64,000 nucleotides of DNA. Origin: Areca catechu. Its lineage: Eukaryota > Streptophyta > Magnoliopsida > Arecales > Arecaceae. The DNA lies in assembly GCA_021397845.1 (NCBI GenBank), contig JAHSVC010000029.1:564501-628500 (forward strand). Direction: 5' to 3'. The position numbers were made by a program, and so were the translations under genes. The notes under the pieces were generated by a model. That model was not told where the DNA came from, ran no database searches, and saw only the letters and a program-made list of their open reading frames with translations. This document shows, one piece after another, positions 1 to 12,393 of the stretch; the stretch's first letter is position 1; each line of letters opens with the position of its first letter.

Positions 1-1018
1 CCGTCCATCAGTGAAGGTTCCTCTCCTTCCGTAGACTTCCCTACTCGAACTACCTTTTATTATAGGCTGCCTTCTCTTTCGGAGCTTTTCGGACGTCTCC
101 ACACCACCGTGACGTAGATGAGGAACAAGCCTACGGCCACGGAATTCGACGGCAAGCTTTCATTTCAAGAGTAGGGGCGCCACGGAATAGCTACGGAAGC
201 TTCCTCGACTCTACTGTCAGACTAAACTACTCCATTCCCCCCGAGGGGGAGAGCGAAGCGGGGGGAGAACCGACTTCTCTCTTCTCTGCATGGAGGCAGT
301 CGGAAGTACCAGCTTTGACTTCACTTCGACTTGACTTCAAGAGCTAGAAGCCGCGGGTCGAGTCAACTACACCAGACTGACAGGGCACACCACACTCTAT
401 CAAGCAAGCAAGCTGCCTGTGAAGTTGAAGCTGACTTTGCGATACGGACCATTCCCAATTTTCTTGCTTGCGAATATCTAACGATTAGCTTTTAGGCTAG
501 ATTCACCTCCGTACATGCGGATGTACTCCGGGATAGACGTGGAGAGCTAAAAACTGTATGGGCCACCCTTGCTAGCAGAAGAGAAGGAAAGAGTTCTCCC
601 TACCCCTTAAGTAAGGTCGTCTTTGGCACTCCAACTACTGATGTGTTGACCAAGGCCCTATAGAATAAAGTTGGAGAGGAAGATTCGTCATTCCCGTAGC
701 GGTGACCGAGAGTGATTGCGCATCGGCCTGAAGGGACAAAATCCTCATAAAGCAAAGTGGATGGAGGTGGATCGAGTGAGGAACTATACCCTCACGACGT
801 TTTGACCTAATGAGCTTTCTTTCCTAATTCTTTATTATATTCCTGTTTCAGTCATCTCTTCCTAATACGAATTCGGATCCCCACCCCCCATAGCAGTTTT
901 TGTTTCACCCCCTCCCCCTCTCTCCATTCCCATTGGCAGGAAGCACACCAGCAAGCTTTCGACGAATGCCTTCACACAATCGAGAAGTAGTTCGTCAGTC
1001 ACTATAGCATCATAAGGT
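1..1018. other. Intergenic DNA, no gene recognised
   Basis: No convincing gene is seen. At about 630-690 on the plus strand, a TTDVLTKAL-like reading followed by a stop resembles the end of a Ty1/copia pol, but it is too short to call. A C/G-rich fold-back (cccccgaggggg followed by gcggggggag) lies near 237-270. Confidence 0.5.
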
Positions 1019-2570
1019 TTGGTCGGCCCGGGAGGAACCGAGCAAGAAAAGAACGTAACCAACGATTTCGCGGAAAGGAAATCTCCACGTTTGGTTTCCG
1101 TCCATTCCGCCCAAGTGGCTCACCCGCGGTCATCTAACTGGCGACCCCATCGAATCAGAACGTTCGACGTCCAGCCTAGTTGTCCCAGCCCGTATATCCC
1201 TGCTTTCCTTAGCCAGCCTTCCACCGACCTGGTTGAACCAACCACCGGACACCGCTTGAGTACTTTCCCTCGTAGGCAAACCTTCCCTTGTAGCCGAATA
1301 TAAGGGCTGCTTTAGTGACCAGTTGAGCCGTCAATCTCCGCTCTCCTTGACCTGCAAGCCGGAAAGGAAAGAATGGCTTTCGTCGAGAAGTTTGCCAATG
1401 AAAGTCATGATAGTTAGTCAATCTTTCTACTATACCAATATCCTTTTTCCTTAGTTGTCAAGCAAGCAAGAATCCCGCCTTTACCTGAACAATGGGGCCA
1501 TACATAAGTCCTTTCTCGACCTTTCGGGTGGAGTGAAATTGGAAATCCCGGCTTTAGTCGCTCAGTGGTTTAGCCCTAACTTCAAAATCTTAGACTTGTA
1601 ACGGACTCCGTCCACGCTCAGTAACACCTGTTGTTGGGTCTGTGCTCATAAGGTTGCCCATGACCGAAAGACCGATCGCGACACGATTGTCAGATTAGAA
1701 CTGTCTCAGTTGGAGGGTGCCAACACTTGGTCTTAGATCTTGTGAGACGGAACGAGAGTCAAGCCAGCCCTCTTTCCATTCTTCGGATTAAATAAGACCC
1801 TGGGACATGGAACTGGAGCTACAGTCTCGTTTCCGTCCATCGATTGGCAAGCAAGCCAACCAGACCAACTTCTTATTGCCACGAAGAGGAGCCTTGATCT
1901 CTCGGTGAAGTGAAAGGCTTATTCGGACAACGAAGCGAATAGGCCCGATGCGAGCTAACGTGAGTCTAACAGTTCTACGTCTTTCTAAGGAATGGGCTTA
2001 TACAGGTTAAGAAAGAAGGAAGAATATGGCTGCTTAGGCCCAAAGAAAGATAAGAAGCACTTAATCATGTCTTGCCCTTATCCGCATGGTCTTTAAAACC
2101 ATTGCTTAGCCCCTGACCCGGCGCTTTCCCCACCACCTCTTCTCTTCCCTCCCTTGCTTCGGACAGAGATAGATATTTTTCTATTCCACCACTGAGAGAG
2201 CAGATAGTTGCCTCGTCAGACATGTTGCTAAGTCGTGGTTGGTTCCTCTTTGCTATTGACTCGGGTCTGTTGGGCTAAGGGGAGACTGAACTGCCATCAG
2301 AAAATCACACTGACTGACTTAAGTACCAAACACAGAAGACAGCACAAACAGGACAGCTAGAGATAGAGAGATTCCCTATCAACAGGGCAAGATTGTGATT
2401 TCTATCTTTATCTATCTCCTTCCTTTCCTTCTTGTTTAGTACTGGATTCAAAGAGTCTCAGATATTCCCTTCCTTGTTTTAGAAAGCAGGATAGAAGGAG
2501 TAAGGTACGCTAGCTGAAGAAAGGGAGAGATAGAAAGAAATAGAGAGAGAGATCTAAGCACAATAAAATA
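1019..2570. other. Intergenic DNA with a small ORF of unknown nature
   Basis: An open frame of 94 codons (1019-1303, plus) overlaps an antisense frame of 70 codons. Neither resembles a known family and both look like chance ORFs. The segment ends in a purine-rich tract (about 2505-2560) of GAGA and AAAG runs. Confidence 0.4.
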
Positions 2571-3200
2571 AAGAAGTAAACCATTTTCATTTTTGAAATA
2601 CCTCAAAGCTTGCTTACAAAGGACTTCACTCCTAAGACATATGAGTCACTCACACTATCTTCACAAGTCTCACTTCAACCTCTCACCAACCTCCACTTCT
2701 CCTCTCATGGGCTACTTTTTATATAGACTTAGAGAGCCTTCATGGAGGTGACAAGTGTCACTCAATTGGATACATACAAGGACTCACAAGACTGACATCT
2801 AGACACATGGCAACTGACTTGGGAACTAAGGCAACCCTTGCCCTTGCCTACTTAGAAACTTATCTATATAGGAGGACACATGTCTCATTCCTTGGGACAC
2901 AAGTCTCTATATGGTAGTAAAACTTTGTCAATATAGTCCAAACAAGAGAATACTTTTTCTCTTAAGTGGTGACTCATCAACCTTGGTCATCAAGGTCTCA
3001 TGCAAGGAGACACATGTCCACTCACATGAGGGAATCCAAGTGGCCTTCTTCTTTTATTCACTCACATGACCGTTATAATTATAATTATTATTTAATAGGC
3101 ATAACATGCACTCAAATTCTATTGAAATGAAAAGGAACATTCCAAGAATCTATACTTTCTAGCCTATGACCCTCTAGACTCAAAACTTTGACAAGACTGC
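2571..3200. repeat. AT-rich, LTR-like noncoding block
   Basis: This block is richer in A and T than its neighbours and contains no ORF. Variants of the decamer gacacatgtc recur at about 2801, 2874 and 3008, with related gacaagtgtc and gacacaagtc copies between them. Short TATATAG boxes occur on either side. The texture recalls a nuclear LTR or promoter fragment, but no LTR ends, target duplication or matching second copy can be seen. Confidence 0.3.
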
Positions 3201-4179
3201 CCTTATAACTGGGCTTATATTTTTCTTTTTTTTCCCTTTTGCCCTGGTGTCTTGGTAGCAACTGGCTGCATGTCTTCTGGGTCGAGGATCTGGATTGGTC
3301 GGGTCACGACTCCTTCTTCTTCACTTGCTCCAGGAATGCTTTGTCACTTTTTCTCTCCCTAAGCTTTTATAAGGTATTGGGGGCACATGATGGTCCAGCG
3401 GAACTGCTGATATCTCTGATCAAAAAGACTGCTTTTTTTACCTATTTCATTTCTCGTCCTTATTCTCGTACTACCTAGAGTAGAAGGTACGAGTGAGGTC
3501 AGCTGTCGTGAGATCAAACCAAAGTGCAAACCCCGATTTCATCGTCCACGGTATCTGATTTGCTGCCACATAAGCGAATACCTCTTGACTGGTTGGGATT
3601 TCAATTTGGCTTTCTGTACTGATCCTTCTTCTTACTTCTGATTCGGGTACTGCTTCTGCTGATAATCCGAATCTTGCCCACCAGATATCAAAGCAAGCGG
3701 GCCTACTGGCGACATTTCACATTCTCCCAAGTAGAAAGAACCATGAATGAGTTCGATCTGGATTGTTAATCTTCAGAGCCTCAATGAAGGACTCTTTATA
3801 TTACAAATAGCTGCACCGGATATGGCTTCCAGTTAGAATTTTAGGATCTAACATTGTGATAGTTCCCCACTCTGAAAAAGGGATGATCCTCTGGAAGATG
3901 CATACGGAGTACGCGATGTCATTGCCTCTGTAAGAGTGCTTTTTTATATATGCCGATTTCGTTGCCTTTAATCTATCTTGAGCTCATCTCCATCCTCCAG
4001 GTTGCAGGGAAGAGCTCTATATTCTGGGTCCAAGGATGATGGTTGCAACGTTCCAACCATCTGCGCTTCCACCAATGACTTCAGGCTCAAGGCAGGGAGC
4101 CTCTATTTCTGTATGATTCACAACCCATTGATTCTCTGTTCTTTCGCAGGATACCATGTTGATTCGGCTGGTTCCCTTT
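3201..4179. other. Intergenic DNA, no gene recognised
   Basis: Only short open frames are present (for example 3239-3478 plus and 3978-4208 plus), with no recognisable motif. The segment abuts the 3' end of the endogenous pararetrovirus remnant. Confidence 0.45.
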
Positions 4180-6392
4180 CAAAAAAAAATTTTATGGTTA
4201 GGAAATAAGGGAGACTGTGACTCTCCCCCTTTATTTGTTCTATATCAAAGTAAAAGAGGGGCTTGCCATCTAGCGAAAATATGTTTTGCAGCGAGGGTCT
4301 TGACATCTTTCTTAAGGGTTTATCAACGCCTTACAATCTGTTCTCAACAGGAACCTCTGGTTAAGGATGTAGATTTGGAACTTTAGAATGGACTTCAAGG
4401 CTGCTAGAACTTTATTCTGGATTGTCGAATAGTTTTTATTGACGTCACTCCACGCGCTGGAGGCATACTGGATTACCTCTTCCTTTCGATCATGTACCTG
4501 TTTAAGGACTCAGCCCCAACTTCGGATGCATCGGTCTCGATCACCTTCTCGTTATTGTCATCTGGCAGGGCAAGAATTGGGAGTTTCTTTACCTTTTCGT
4601 TGATTCTCCTGACGGCATCGGTACACTCATAAGATAAGGGTTTTTTATTATTTTTCCTCAGCCTATTGGATAGGATCTTTCGGTCGTAGGCCAAGTTCTT
4701 GTAATAAAGTAATAGGACAGGTAGTTCAGACATCCTAAGAACCTCTGGAGTTGCTTCTTGTCGGTAAGATTGTAAGGGAATTTCAAAGAGAATTCCATGG
4801 AGTGATCTTGAACCCTGATTCTTCCTTCTTCGATCTTCTGCCCAAGGAACTCGACTTCTTCCTGGAAAAGCTTCATCCTTCTGGCTGATAACGCTATTCC
4901 AGATCTTTCAATGGATTTAAAAAAAGCTTTAAGCTTTTTGCCTTGCTGAAGATAAGGACGTCATCAATGTAGGCAATTGCAAAATAGGCTAGGGGCTTTA
5001 TTATCTCATCCATGGCTCTCTGGAACTCTGACTGTGCATTTTTCAATCCAAAAGGCCCATTCTGTCCCAACGGAACGGTACCAGCTGTTTGATACCGGTC
5101 CTTTTTTCAGCAATCCGGATCTGCCAAAATCCAGACTTCATTTCAAACTTGCTAAAGATCGGGGCGCCAGAAAGATGATGAATTAGAGACAGTCGACTGG
5201 GGACAGGATATCGGATCCATTTGAGGGCATCATTGAGCGACTTATAGTTTATAACTATCTCCTTGGTGGATTGGCTCTTTCACGCTCGTAGCGATTGTTG
5301 ACATAAAAGGCCGCACATGACCAGGGACTGGTGCTTGGTCGGATGAGTTTCTTCTAAAGGAGATCTTTGATGAAGTTTTCTGTCGGCTTCAGTCATTTGG
5401 ATCGCCCTTGACTTGGTTGGTATCTTGCTCTAAAAAAAACCCGGAACGATAGGGAAGCTCAAGACTCCATTTATGCCTAGACCAAAACTGGTTTGGAACC
5501 AACGAAAAAAAAAAACGGTCTTGTCTCGAACTTCTTTGATCCTTGCTTGGATTTCGGGAGTTTGGAGCTGATGTGAAAAACGAAGGGTTTTTTAACATCT
5601 TTAACCCATTAAATTGCTTCGGTCTTCAACTCAATCTTTCTGATCTTCGAGAGCCTAGGAGGCTCGACGGGAAGAAGACTTTGGTTTCCTTGATTGAGGC
5701 TTTAATTCCTATCCTTTCATCATTGAAAATCCGGAACTTCTCCAAAGCAGAGAGGAATGTGGTTCCGAGGAGACAGTCGTGCTCTAGATCCCTTAGTAAT
5801 ACTAAGTTCAAATTCTGGCAAACACGATTCCGGCAAACATGGACATTCCAGACCATATGAGGGATCTGTAAAGGTGCTCCATTCACTGCATAGGCTTTTT
5901 CTGAACATTTGTCCCAGTATCTTGGAGGGACAATTTCTTTCCGCAGACAATTCAGATCAGAACCGGAGTCAATGAAAGCATTGACCCTAAGGACTTGGTC
6001 TTTCATCTTCAAAGTTATGGGGATCGCCCACCTTTGGGACAAAGTTAGAGGGCAAATCCTAATTAGTTCTTCGCTTAGCCTCTCGGCTTTGCATTCTTGC
6101 TTAAAGATTATTAGCTCTCTATCTAGGTCTCTTGTATGGCCATGGACTGGTTCTGCAGGGCTGGACACTCACTCTTGTCTTTCTGATGTGCCTTTCTTTC
6201 ATTTGAATTTGAGGGAATGGACACAGGTAAGGGAACTGGAGGAGACGGATGATGAGGATTCATCGACGTCTCGGAGGAACTGGGATTAGATGACAGGCTA
6301 TGATCAGATATTTTTTTGCCTGCATCTTGGATTGAAGGGGAGAATTTCTGCCTAAATTTTATTTTAAGTCCCATTGGTTGACTTTGGGTCAA
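4180..6392 (-). pseudogene. Endogenous pararetrovirus pol remnant (protease-RT-RNase H)
   Basis: Minus-strand reading gives the domain order of a Caulimoviridae polyprotein. A proline/serine-rich lead (6123-6392) comes first. An aspartic protease follows, with FIDSGSDLN at about 5950-5976 and an LLGTTFL segment downstream. Next is an RT palm with FEMKSGFWQIRI (about 5115-5150) and the catalytic AYIDDVLI (about 4953-4975), then an RT thumb with KQLQRFLGCLNYLS (about 4735-4780). An RNase H region follows, with ETDAS near 4530 and a terminal DIEQIKGESHSLP near 4200. Frames change several times between and within domains, and stops interrupt them, so no functional protein can be made. The combination resembles the florendovirus/petuvirus side of the family. 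It is an old viral copy, unexpected in mitochondrial DNA, and was probably carried in with nuclear sequence. Confidence 0.85.
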
Positions 6393-7640
6393 CTAAGACT
6401 CTCTAGTTAGGTTCGGGCTAGATACTTTCTCAGGATATTCCTGAAATCCTGCGTCTTTCTCTTTGACATTCAGAGTGAAGACTTGGGCTGTGTAAAAGAT
6501 ATCAGGGTTTAGACTTGTAGTGGATGCGGTGTCTCACTAATGCAACGCTTTCTGGCATGATTTTAGTATGACTTCAGCTAGTATTGAGGGAAGTGGAAAC
6601 AACAACATATACGGATCATTGAAGACGTTCCAACTGCTCCTTCAACTGGGATCCACAGTGGTACCCCATGTCTATCTGTATCCCTGAGGACCTTCACATG
6701 CACCCTAGGTGTTGTGTTCTACCTTTGGCAGCTTGACGCTGAACCTCTTCCTGTCGTTCTTCCAGTTGAGTTCATCTTGCTCGGTAATGAGTCATGCACG
6801 GCCTTATGCCTAACTTCGTCTCCGGTATGCGACTTGGTTTTGTTTTCCATTGTTGATCTCCAGTCTCATTATGTCTTTACACACTCCCTCTCTCTCCTTT
6901 TGCTACAGGTCGAGGTGAGCTCGTACAGATGCTGCTTTCTATATAGATTTGGTGTTTTGCAATCAGCTTCTGACGATCGTTTCCTTTATCGTTAATGAAG
7001 ATGTTGCTTGACGCCGCACCCTATGTTTGACTATCCCTGGCGAGTGTTCCGCTTTCGTTATGAATCGAGAATCCACCTCCGCGCAATGACGTCAAAAAGC
7101 AAAGCGATGCACGGGTCTTTGAATTCAAATTCCTCTGCGTCTCCACCTTGAGCAAGATCCCAAAGGGAGAATGAAGGAGTTCGAATCTGTTTTTGGTTCA
7201 GAGATCATCATGGTGGTTGTTCTCTTTTTTTTTCAATGAAAGTCTAGTCTGGATCTGAAAGGTACCTACGGATATCCCCTCAGTCTCGGTCTCAAACTAA
7301 AGCAACGCAGGCGGCTTAGTTATGAAATCGACAGTTGCGGTAAGCAGTTCCTTTCCTTACGCGAGGATGGTAGGTGGTGCTTTGGAGATGAGAGGAAGGC
7401 TTTCGTCGTCCGTAAAGGACCTAACGGAAGACCGTGCTCCGAAGTTCACTGAGAGTTTTCTTTTAAGAACACTTGACCTTACCCCTTCTATTGAGCCATG
7501 TCTAGGTGGAATCGGCAAGATTGAACCGAGGCCCGCCCGGCCACCGCCGGGGGGACAACCAGACCAACCAGTAGGGTTTCTTTCCGAAGTTTCCTCCCGG
7601 GGCCCTTAAATCATTGAATTCATAGGCATAGGGGCGTCCC
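6393..7640. other. Intergenic DNA, no gene recognised
   Basis: The open frames at 6714-6995 (93 codons, hydrophobic) and 7322-7609 (95 codons) show no family motif. A GC-rich stretch at about 7525-7555 could fold back on itself. Nothing here is supported as a gene. Confidence 0.4.
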
Positions 7641-8510
7641 AGGCAGTGGTCCAATGAGAAAGAAAGACAGGAGGGCAGGATTCGTCGTGGTCGGGCGAAT
7701 TCATTCTGGGAAAAAAAAAAAGGAACGGAGTCACCTGAGCTACGCGAAGGGAAGGAAGTCGTGGGCTGAGCCGGAGGTCACTTTTCCCGATCCATCCCGA
7801 AGGTTTTTTTCCCTCTCTCGCCCATCATCGTACCCAGCCCAGCTATCGGCTCAGCCCTATCTATTCATCTCTTTTTTTTTTCACATGGATATTTTTTGAT
7901 CTCTCTTGTTCATAGATCTTGAAACCGGATCAATAGAAATTTCTCAATGGGTCCATCTATCTATAGAAAGATCTAGATCTCTATCAGAATCTATCTCTAT
8001 ATCTAAATATGGAAGAACCTTCGAAGCCTGTCCCCGATATTGTTCTCCTACGATGTCCCCTGGGCGAAAGGGGCCACCATTCTCTTTCTTTCCTCAATCG
8101 TTCCGATCATTTCTCCATTTCATTCCCCTTTGGTTGGGGGCCCCGGGTTGGTTCGTTTCCTCCTCCTATCTACGCAATTCTCTGTCTTCGTTCGTGATCA
8201 TGTTAGGCGAAAGGATAGGTAAAAATTTTGTAGAGGGGCGGCTGTGAAACGGCGATTCCCCCTTTTCCATTGAAGTAGGGAGGGCCCCCTTCCCCACCAT
8301 TCCGACCTATTAAGGGATTTGACCGATGCTGAAGGTAGCTTGCTTACCAAGCCACCCACTGGAGAAGCTAGTCGCCAGAAGAGTGTCGCCAGAAAGAAGC
8401 GAGTTTTGTTTACGAAACGAGCTCAGACGACTGAAGTTTACGAAAGGAGTCACTAAGGGACGAGCAATAGGTTTAGTGTAGTTGTCAAATCCAATCCAAC
8501 TTGTACTATA
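7641..8510. other. Mitochondrial-type spacer with ORF113
   Basis: Three overlapping plus-strand frames (7906-8247 with 113 codons, 8009-8197 and 8040-8222) cover the same bases, and none shows a known domain. Base composition, the short purine tracts and the repeated gtcgccagaa words near 8370-8395 resemble ordinary plant mitochondrial leader or spacer DNA rather than the transposon debris on either side. Coding potential is doubtful. Confidence 0.35.
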
Positions 8511-8771
8511 ATGTTTTCACATCAAAGTGCAAAAGAGATTCAACGCCCTGGTTCTCACTCAACAGTAGACCAATCCGCGAGGAATGCTGATGGGCTACCA
8601 TCGGACTGCGAGCGCGCGAGAGCGAGAGACGGACTGACGACGAGCTGCACGCGAGACAGAGAGAGAGCTGTGAGAGAGAAAGACCCGATTAGGGTTAGGG
8701 AGAAGGACCACCAGCTTTCCGGCGATAAGATGAAACAATCCGGCAGATAATTCTGGCCGGGTTCGATCATC

Positions 8772-8783
8772 GCTCTGATACCA
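8772..8783 (-). mobile_element. LTR-retrotransposon primer-binding site (initiator Met tRNA)
   Basis: The minus strand reads TGGTATCAGAGC, the standard plant primer-binding site complementary to the 3' end of initiator methionine tRNA. The next bases on the LTR side read ...CTTCACA, so an LTR ending in CA abuts the site exactly as expected. The internal leader would run toward lower coordinates, where 8511-8750 is purine-rich and without domains. Confidence 0.7.
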
Positions 8784-8950
8784 TGTGAAGAAAAAACAGA
8801 GTTCAGAGGGAGAAGATTCATTACTTACCAAAAAGAGGGATCTTAAGGGTAAATAAAAGCGTACTCTATTGACAGTACGACAAGTATACAATGGAACAAT
8901 ATATATATTTAAATCCCTAAACATAAAAAACATTTTTCAAACAAATACAT
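8784..8950 (-). mobile_element. Truncated retrotransposon LTR end
   Basis: This segment begins (plus-strand view) with TGTGAAG right beside the primer-binding site and continues AT-rich to about 8950. It would be the U5/R end of an LTR on the minus strand. The far LTR boundary is not visible. The next sequence is a copia RT fragment on the opposite strand, so the element has been cut and rejoined. Confidence 0.45.
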
Positions 8951-8989
8951 GTCTCAACATTGTAGGCCGCCTTGTGAGTCTCCTATAGA

Positions 8990-9206
8990 ACAGAGGCATA
9001 GACTCACTTCAGAGGACGGCGAGTTCATTGAAGATTGTCTCAGTTCAGCAGCATGGTTGGGAGTAACTAACGTGTATATAACCATCACACGACCCGACAT
9101 TGCCTATGTTGTTGGAGTCGTGAGTAAATTCATGCAGAAGCCAAGAACGAACGATACATCTAGATGCCGCATAAAGATTATAAAAATTTATTTAGGGAAA
9201 ACCTGA
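8990..9206 (+). pseudogene. Ty1/copia reverse transcriptase fragment
   Basis: The plus-strand frame contains ITRPDIAYVVGVVSKFMQKPR, the hallmark end of the Ty1/copia RT domain just before RNase H, followed by a decayed RILRYL-like stretch ending LGKT and a stop. Only about 65 codons survive, and the upstream YRSLVG-like part is degraded. This is debris of a nuclear retrotransposon with no function expected. The matching RNase H type appears separately at about 12394. Confidence 0.8.
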
Positions 9207-11397
9207 GAATTTATGGAGTTAGAGTTGCATATATATGGACAGAAACAAGCCTTCCTGATTCCAGTTTCATTCATTTATACCAACGATATCCACGCTAAAG
9301 ATGAGGGCCTTCTTTCTTTTTCAGTTCATATCAGCCTGAATGAGGAAGTGGAGTCAGTTTCGTTAATAAACTGGGCCGAAGATCTGACAGAGGTTGACTT
9401 GCTGGCTTGCGAGTTGCCAGCTCCGTAGTTGATTGCTAACCAGAGGATAGTGACAGCCAATATTCCTATTCCTGCTTGTGTGCTTGTTTGCTATTCTTCC
9501 AGTTCCTGTTACGAGACGACCTCGGCTCAAGCTGACCCCACACCGAAAGTCGTCAAGCAGTCTTGGGCTCCATCAATCAGTGAGGGGGAAGCCAAAACCT
9601 GTTGGAGTTCCCCGCCATCACCTCGCTTAGATCCGGGGGTTCATACCCTCCAGTAGCAGAGATGCAAGTTGCAAAGGCAACTTGCCTACCGAGGTGGGAG
9701 ATCCATCATATCAAATTCACAAAGCAGCACAGGTAGCAGTGGTTTACATTTTTTTTTATCGTTTTCATCGGTTTTATCGATCAATAAGCCGATGCGACCG
9801 TCGGGCAGGAACTACTGGAGATGGGCAACGAACTCTGCTTCTCAACAGCGGCAATGGAAGAAATGGGGAAAATCTTTTCAATTAAAATGAGTGCTTCGAT
9901 CAACGACAGAACTCCCGGTTTTTCGGAGGTGACTACGTACCAACAAAACTGAGAAAGTGGAGGAGCATTTTGGCGCCTCAGCTTTCGAACGGTTTTTTTA
10001 TTTATAGCGACAACCCCCTGAGAACATCAAGTCATTTAGCCGGTCCGGGTCACGCGCTATTCCTAAGACAAACTAGCCCTCCCGGAAGCCGCATCTACAA
10101 GGCGCTTATAAACAAATGTAGAAAGCCACGATCTAAGCTAGAATGACCGTGTGAGAGTATGAGTCTTTGGATTGCCTTCTTCTATGCAGAAAAGGACCCA
10201 TGTATGCCATCGCAGAGAGAACATCAGAAAGAGAGCTTTTCTGTAGTCACTAAGCTTGGATAACCGACCAAGAAGTCAGGTCATAAAGGTAAAAGTAGGT
10301 TCCCGGAACATAGAGCCGCCCAAAGACAGCCTTCCGGCCACATCAGCAGGTTAGAAGACAATATTCACTACAAATCTATTCCAGCTTCTTTCCTTCCTGT
10401 AGCTCTTCTTCTTTGTTTAAAGCTTAACTCACATTTCGGGAGCGGATGCTGCTCGAGCTAAAGATATGCCCCCCACTCTTGAACAGCTCTCACTTGCCTT
10501 GGCCGATAGCTTAGATGACCGGCCGTTAGGCATGGAAACCAATGATTTAACAGTACGCCTCTTGTTTGGTGAGCCAACCCCAACAATGGCTTCACCCGAG
10601 GATGAAGGTAGTAGAACAGGAGCCGCAAAGATTAGATCACAGCCTTCCTATGTGCGTCTTCGTTGTTCAAGCGAAACTCACTTTCCAGTAGCGAATGAAT
10701 GTAGCTCGGGCAGAGGCGGTCGGTGGCCTAAGAAAGACCCCACCAACGGATTAGGATGAAATCAAAAACGCCAGCAAGGACTCCGATCAGGGCCAACTAC
10801 GAAGGTAGGCGCGCAGGGGAGAAGGTTGAGAGCTACACCTTGAAGGGCTGAGTAGGAGCCCGATAAAGCGAGTCTCAGGGCCCACAAGGAGCAGGGCAGG
10901 AAGACCCAGGGAAGGAATATCGGTAGCTGAACACAGGACATCCCAGGAGGTATGAAGGCAGGAAATGAGAGAGCTTGGAAGTGATATGGCAAGCCAACTC
11001 CTACAAGAGCAGCTAGTTGTTTCCCACCATACAGACTGAAGGCAGGCCGGCAAGCCAGATAACAAAGCAGAAAGCTGTGTATTGAAGGGATCAAATGCAA
11101 AGAAAGACCCTTTGATTGAGGTAGTTTATATGGATGTAAGTACATTGCAAGGAGACTCAATACAATAGAGATCTACGCTGTAAGGACTGAACTTTGATGA
11201 TCAACCTTAACGCGAGGAATGTACTGTTCTATCGGCAGTCCTGTAGTTAGGTGAACTACTCCCTCCCGAGGAATGAGGCTAGGAGACCGATGGCAGTCTG
11301 GCCAGTGGAACAACTGACGGGCCGAGGGAGGGACAGCCAGATATCAAAGAAGGGGAGTTTTGTAATGAGTGATCGAATGCGATGACAGAATCTTGGG
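9207..11397. other. Intergenic DNA with unassigned small ORFs
   Basis: Open frames at 9213-9428 (71 codons), 9429-9656 (75), 10466-10759 (97, plus) and 10762-11160 (132, minus) show no family signature. A 9-bp inverted repeat (gcaagttgc, loop aaag, gcaacttgc) at 9664-9685 could form a small hairpin. No gene is supported. Confidence 0.4.
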
Positions 11398-12370
11398 TTG
11401 AAGTTTCTTTGGATGGAAGTACAATGCGTGGAGGAAAGTGAAGGAGAATGGGAGGTCTATATCCCCCGGAAAACTAAGAAAATGCTAAGGAAAATGAACA
11501 CGATCCCAGGGGTGGTATGGCGGAGGTCCGCACCCTCCAAGACCACTACCGTAACAGCATCTGGGAAGAGACAACGAATCATCAGAAGGAAGCCGACGGT
11601 GGTATTGCCGGACCCCGGAAAAGGTCACTGAAAGACGGCAATGGAAGAATACCTCAATGCTCTCGAGGAGTATGTGAAAAAAGGGGCGAGTTCCAGTCAC
11701 TTTAAACGAATTCTTTCCTGAGAGAATGAAGAAAATCCTTGCAAGACGAGACAGAAGAAACCAGCCCCGCGTCGAGTTTTGCTGTCGCATAGATATTGCG
11801 GGCCCACATTTGAAGACGTCTACGAATTCCCTATAGTGGAAGACGAGGATAAGAACGTATTCTGGGACGAGGCACAGGAAGTTCAGACAATGGAAGGAGA
11901 ACCTCACTGGCTCCTCAATCCTTATCTCAGGAAGTCCCATCTGAACCTTCGCCGGCGTCAGAACGGGAGTCTGAAAAGTATAAAGCCTTACTCGCTAAGG
12001 GTTACGAAATGATCAGCAGATACTTGGCCAGCATTAGAGACCCTCATCGAGGAGAGTCTTCAAGATCAGGGGAAACCAGTTTCCAAGAAAACACAAGCGC
12101 AGCACTAGCACGCATAGAAGCTCAGCTGGAAGAAAAGGGTCGCCAAATTACTGAGCTCACCGTTTAGGTTGAAAGAATTTCAGAAAAGATGGATGCCGCA
12201 ACTTCATCATCCCCTGAGTCACAGGCAGTCCCACGACAGGACCTGAAAATGAAGGCAGTTGTACGGGTCTGCCCTTCCAGCAAAGAAGCCACTTTAGAAA
12301 GAAATCGTCCTAGGCGAAGAGAAAGAAGAAAGAAGAAGGATGACGTTAAATTAAAAGAAAGAACAAACTA
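11398..12370 (+). pseudogene. Unidentified purine-rich coding-like block, possibly retroelement
   Basis: Several plus-strand frames (11398-11631, 11517-11705, 11779-12012, 12189-12449) join across frame changes into lysine-, arginine- and glutamate-rich protein-like text. It includes an amphipathic helix such as LNALEEYVKKGAS and a coiled-coil-like ARIEAQLEEKGRQITELTV. The purine bias and the repeated frame switching suggest a once-coding sequence now broken, perhaps the basic N-terminal part of a retroelement or pararetrovirus polyprotein. No catalytic motif or zinc knuckle was seen, so the family stays open. Confidence 0.3.
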
Positions 12371-12393
12371 CCTTCCCTCGGGACAAAACAATG

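Noticed and set aside
600..690. Copia pol C-terminus (TTDVLTKAL-like reading)
   Set aside because: Only about ten residues match and no adjoining RNase H text is present, so it was left as a note in the spacer entry.
7160..7190. T-loop-like gttcgaatc word suggesting a tRNA
   Set aside because: No acceptor or anticodon stem can be paired around it. Similar words near 8760, 17090 and 54896 failed the same test.
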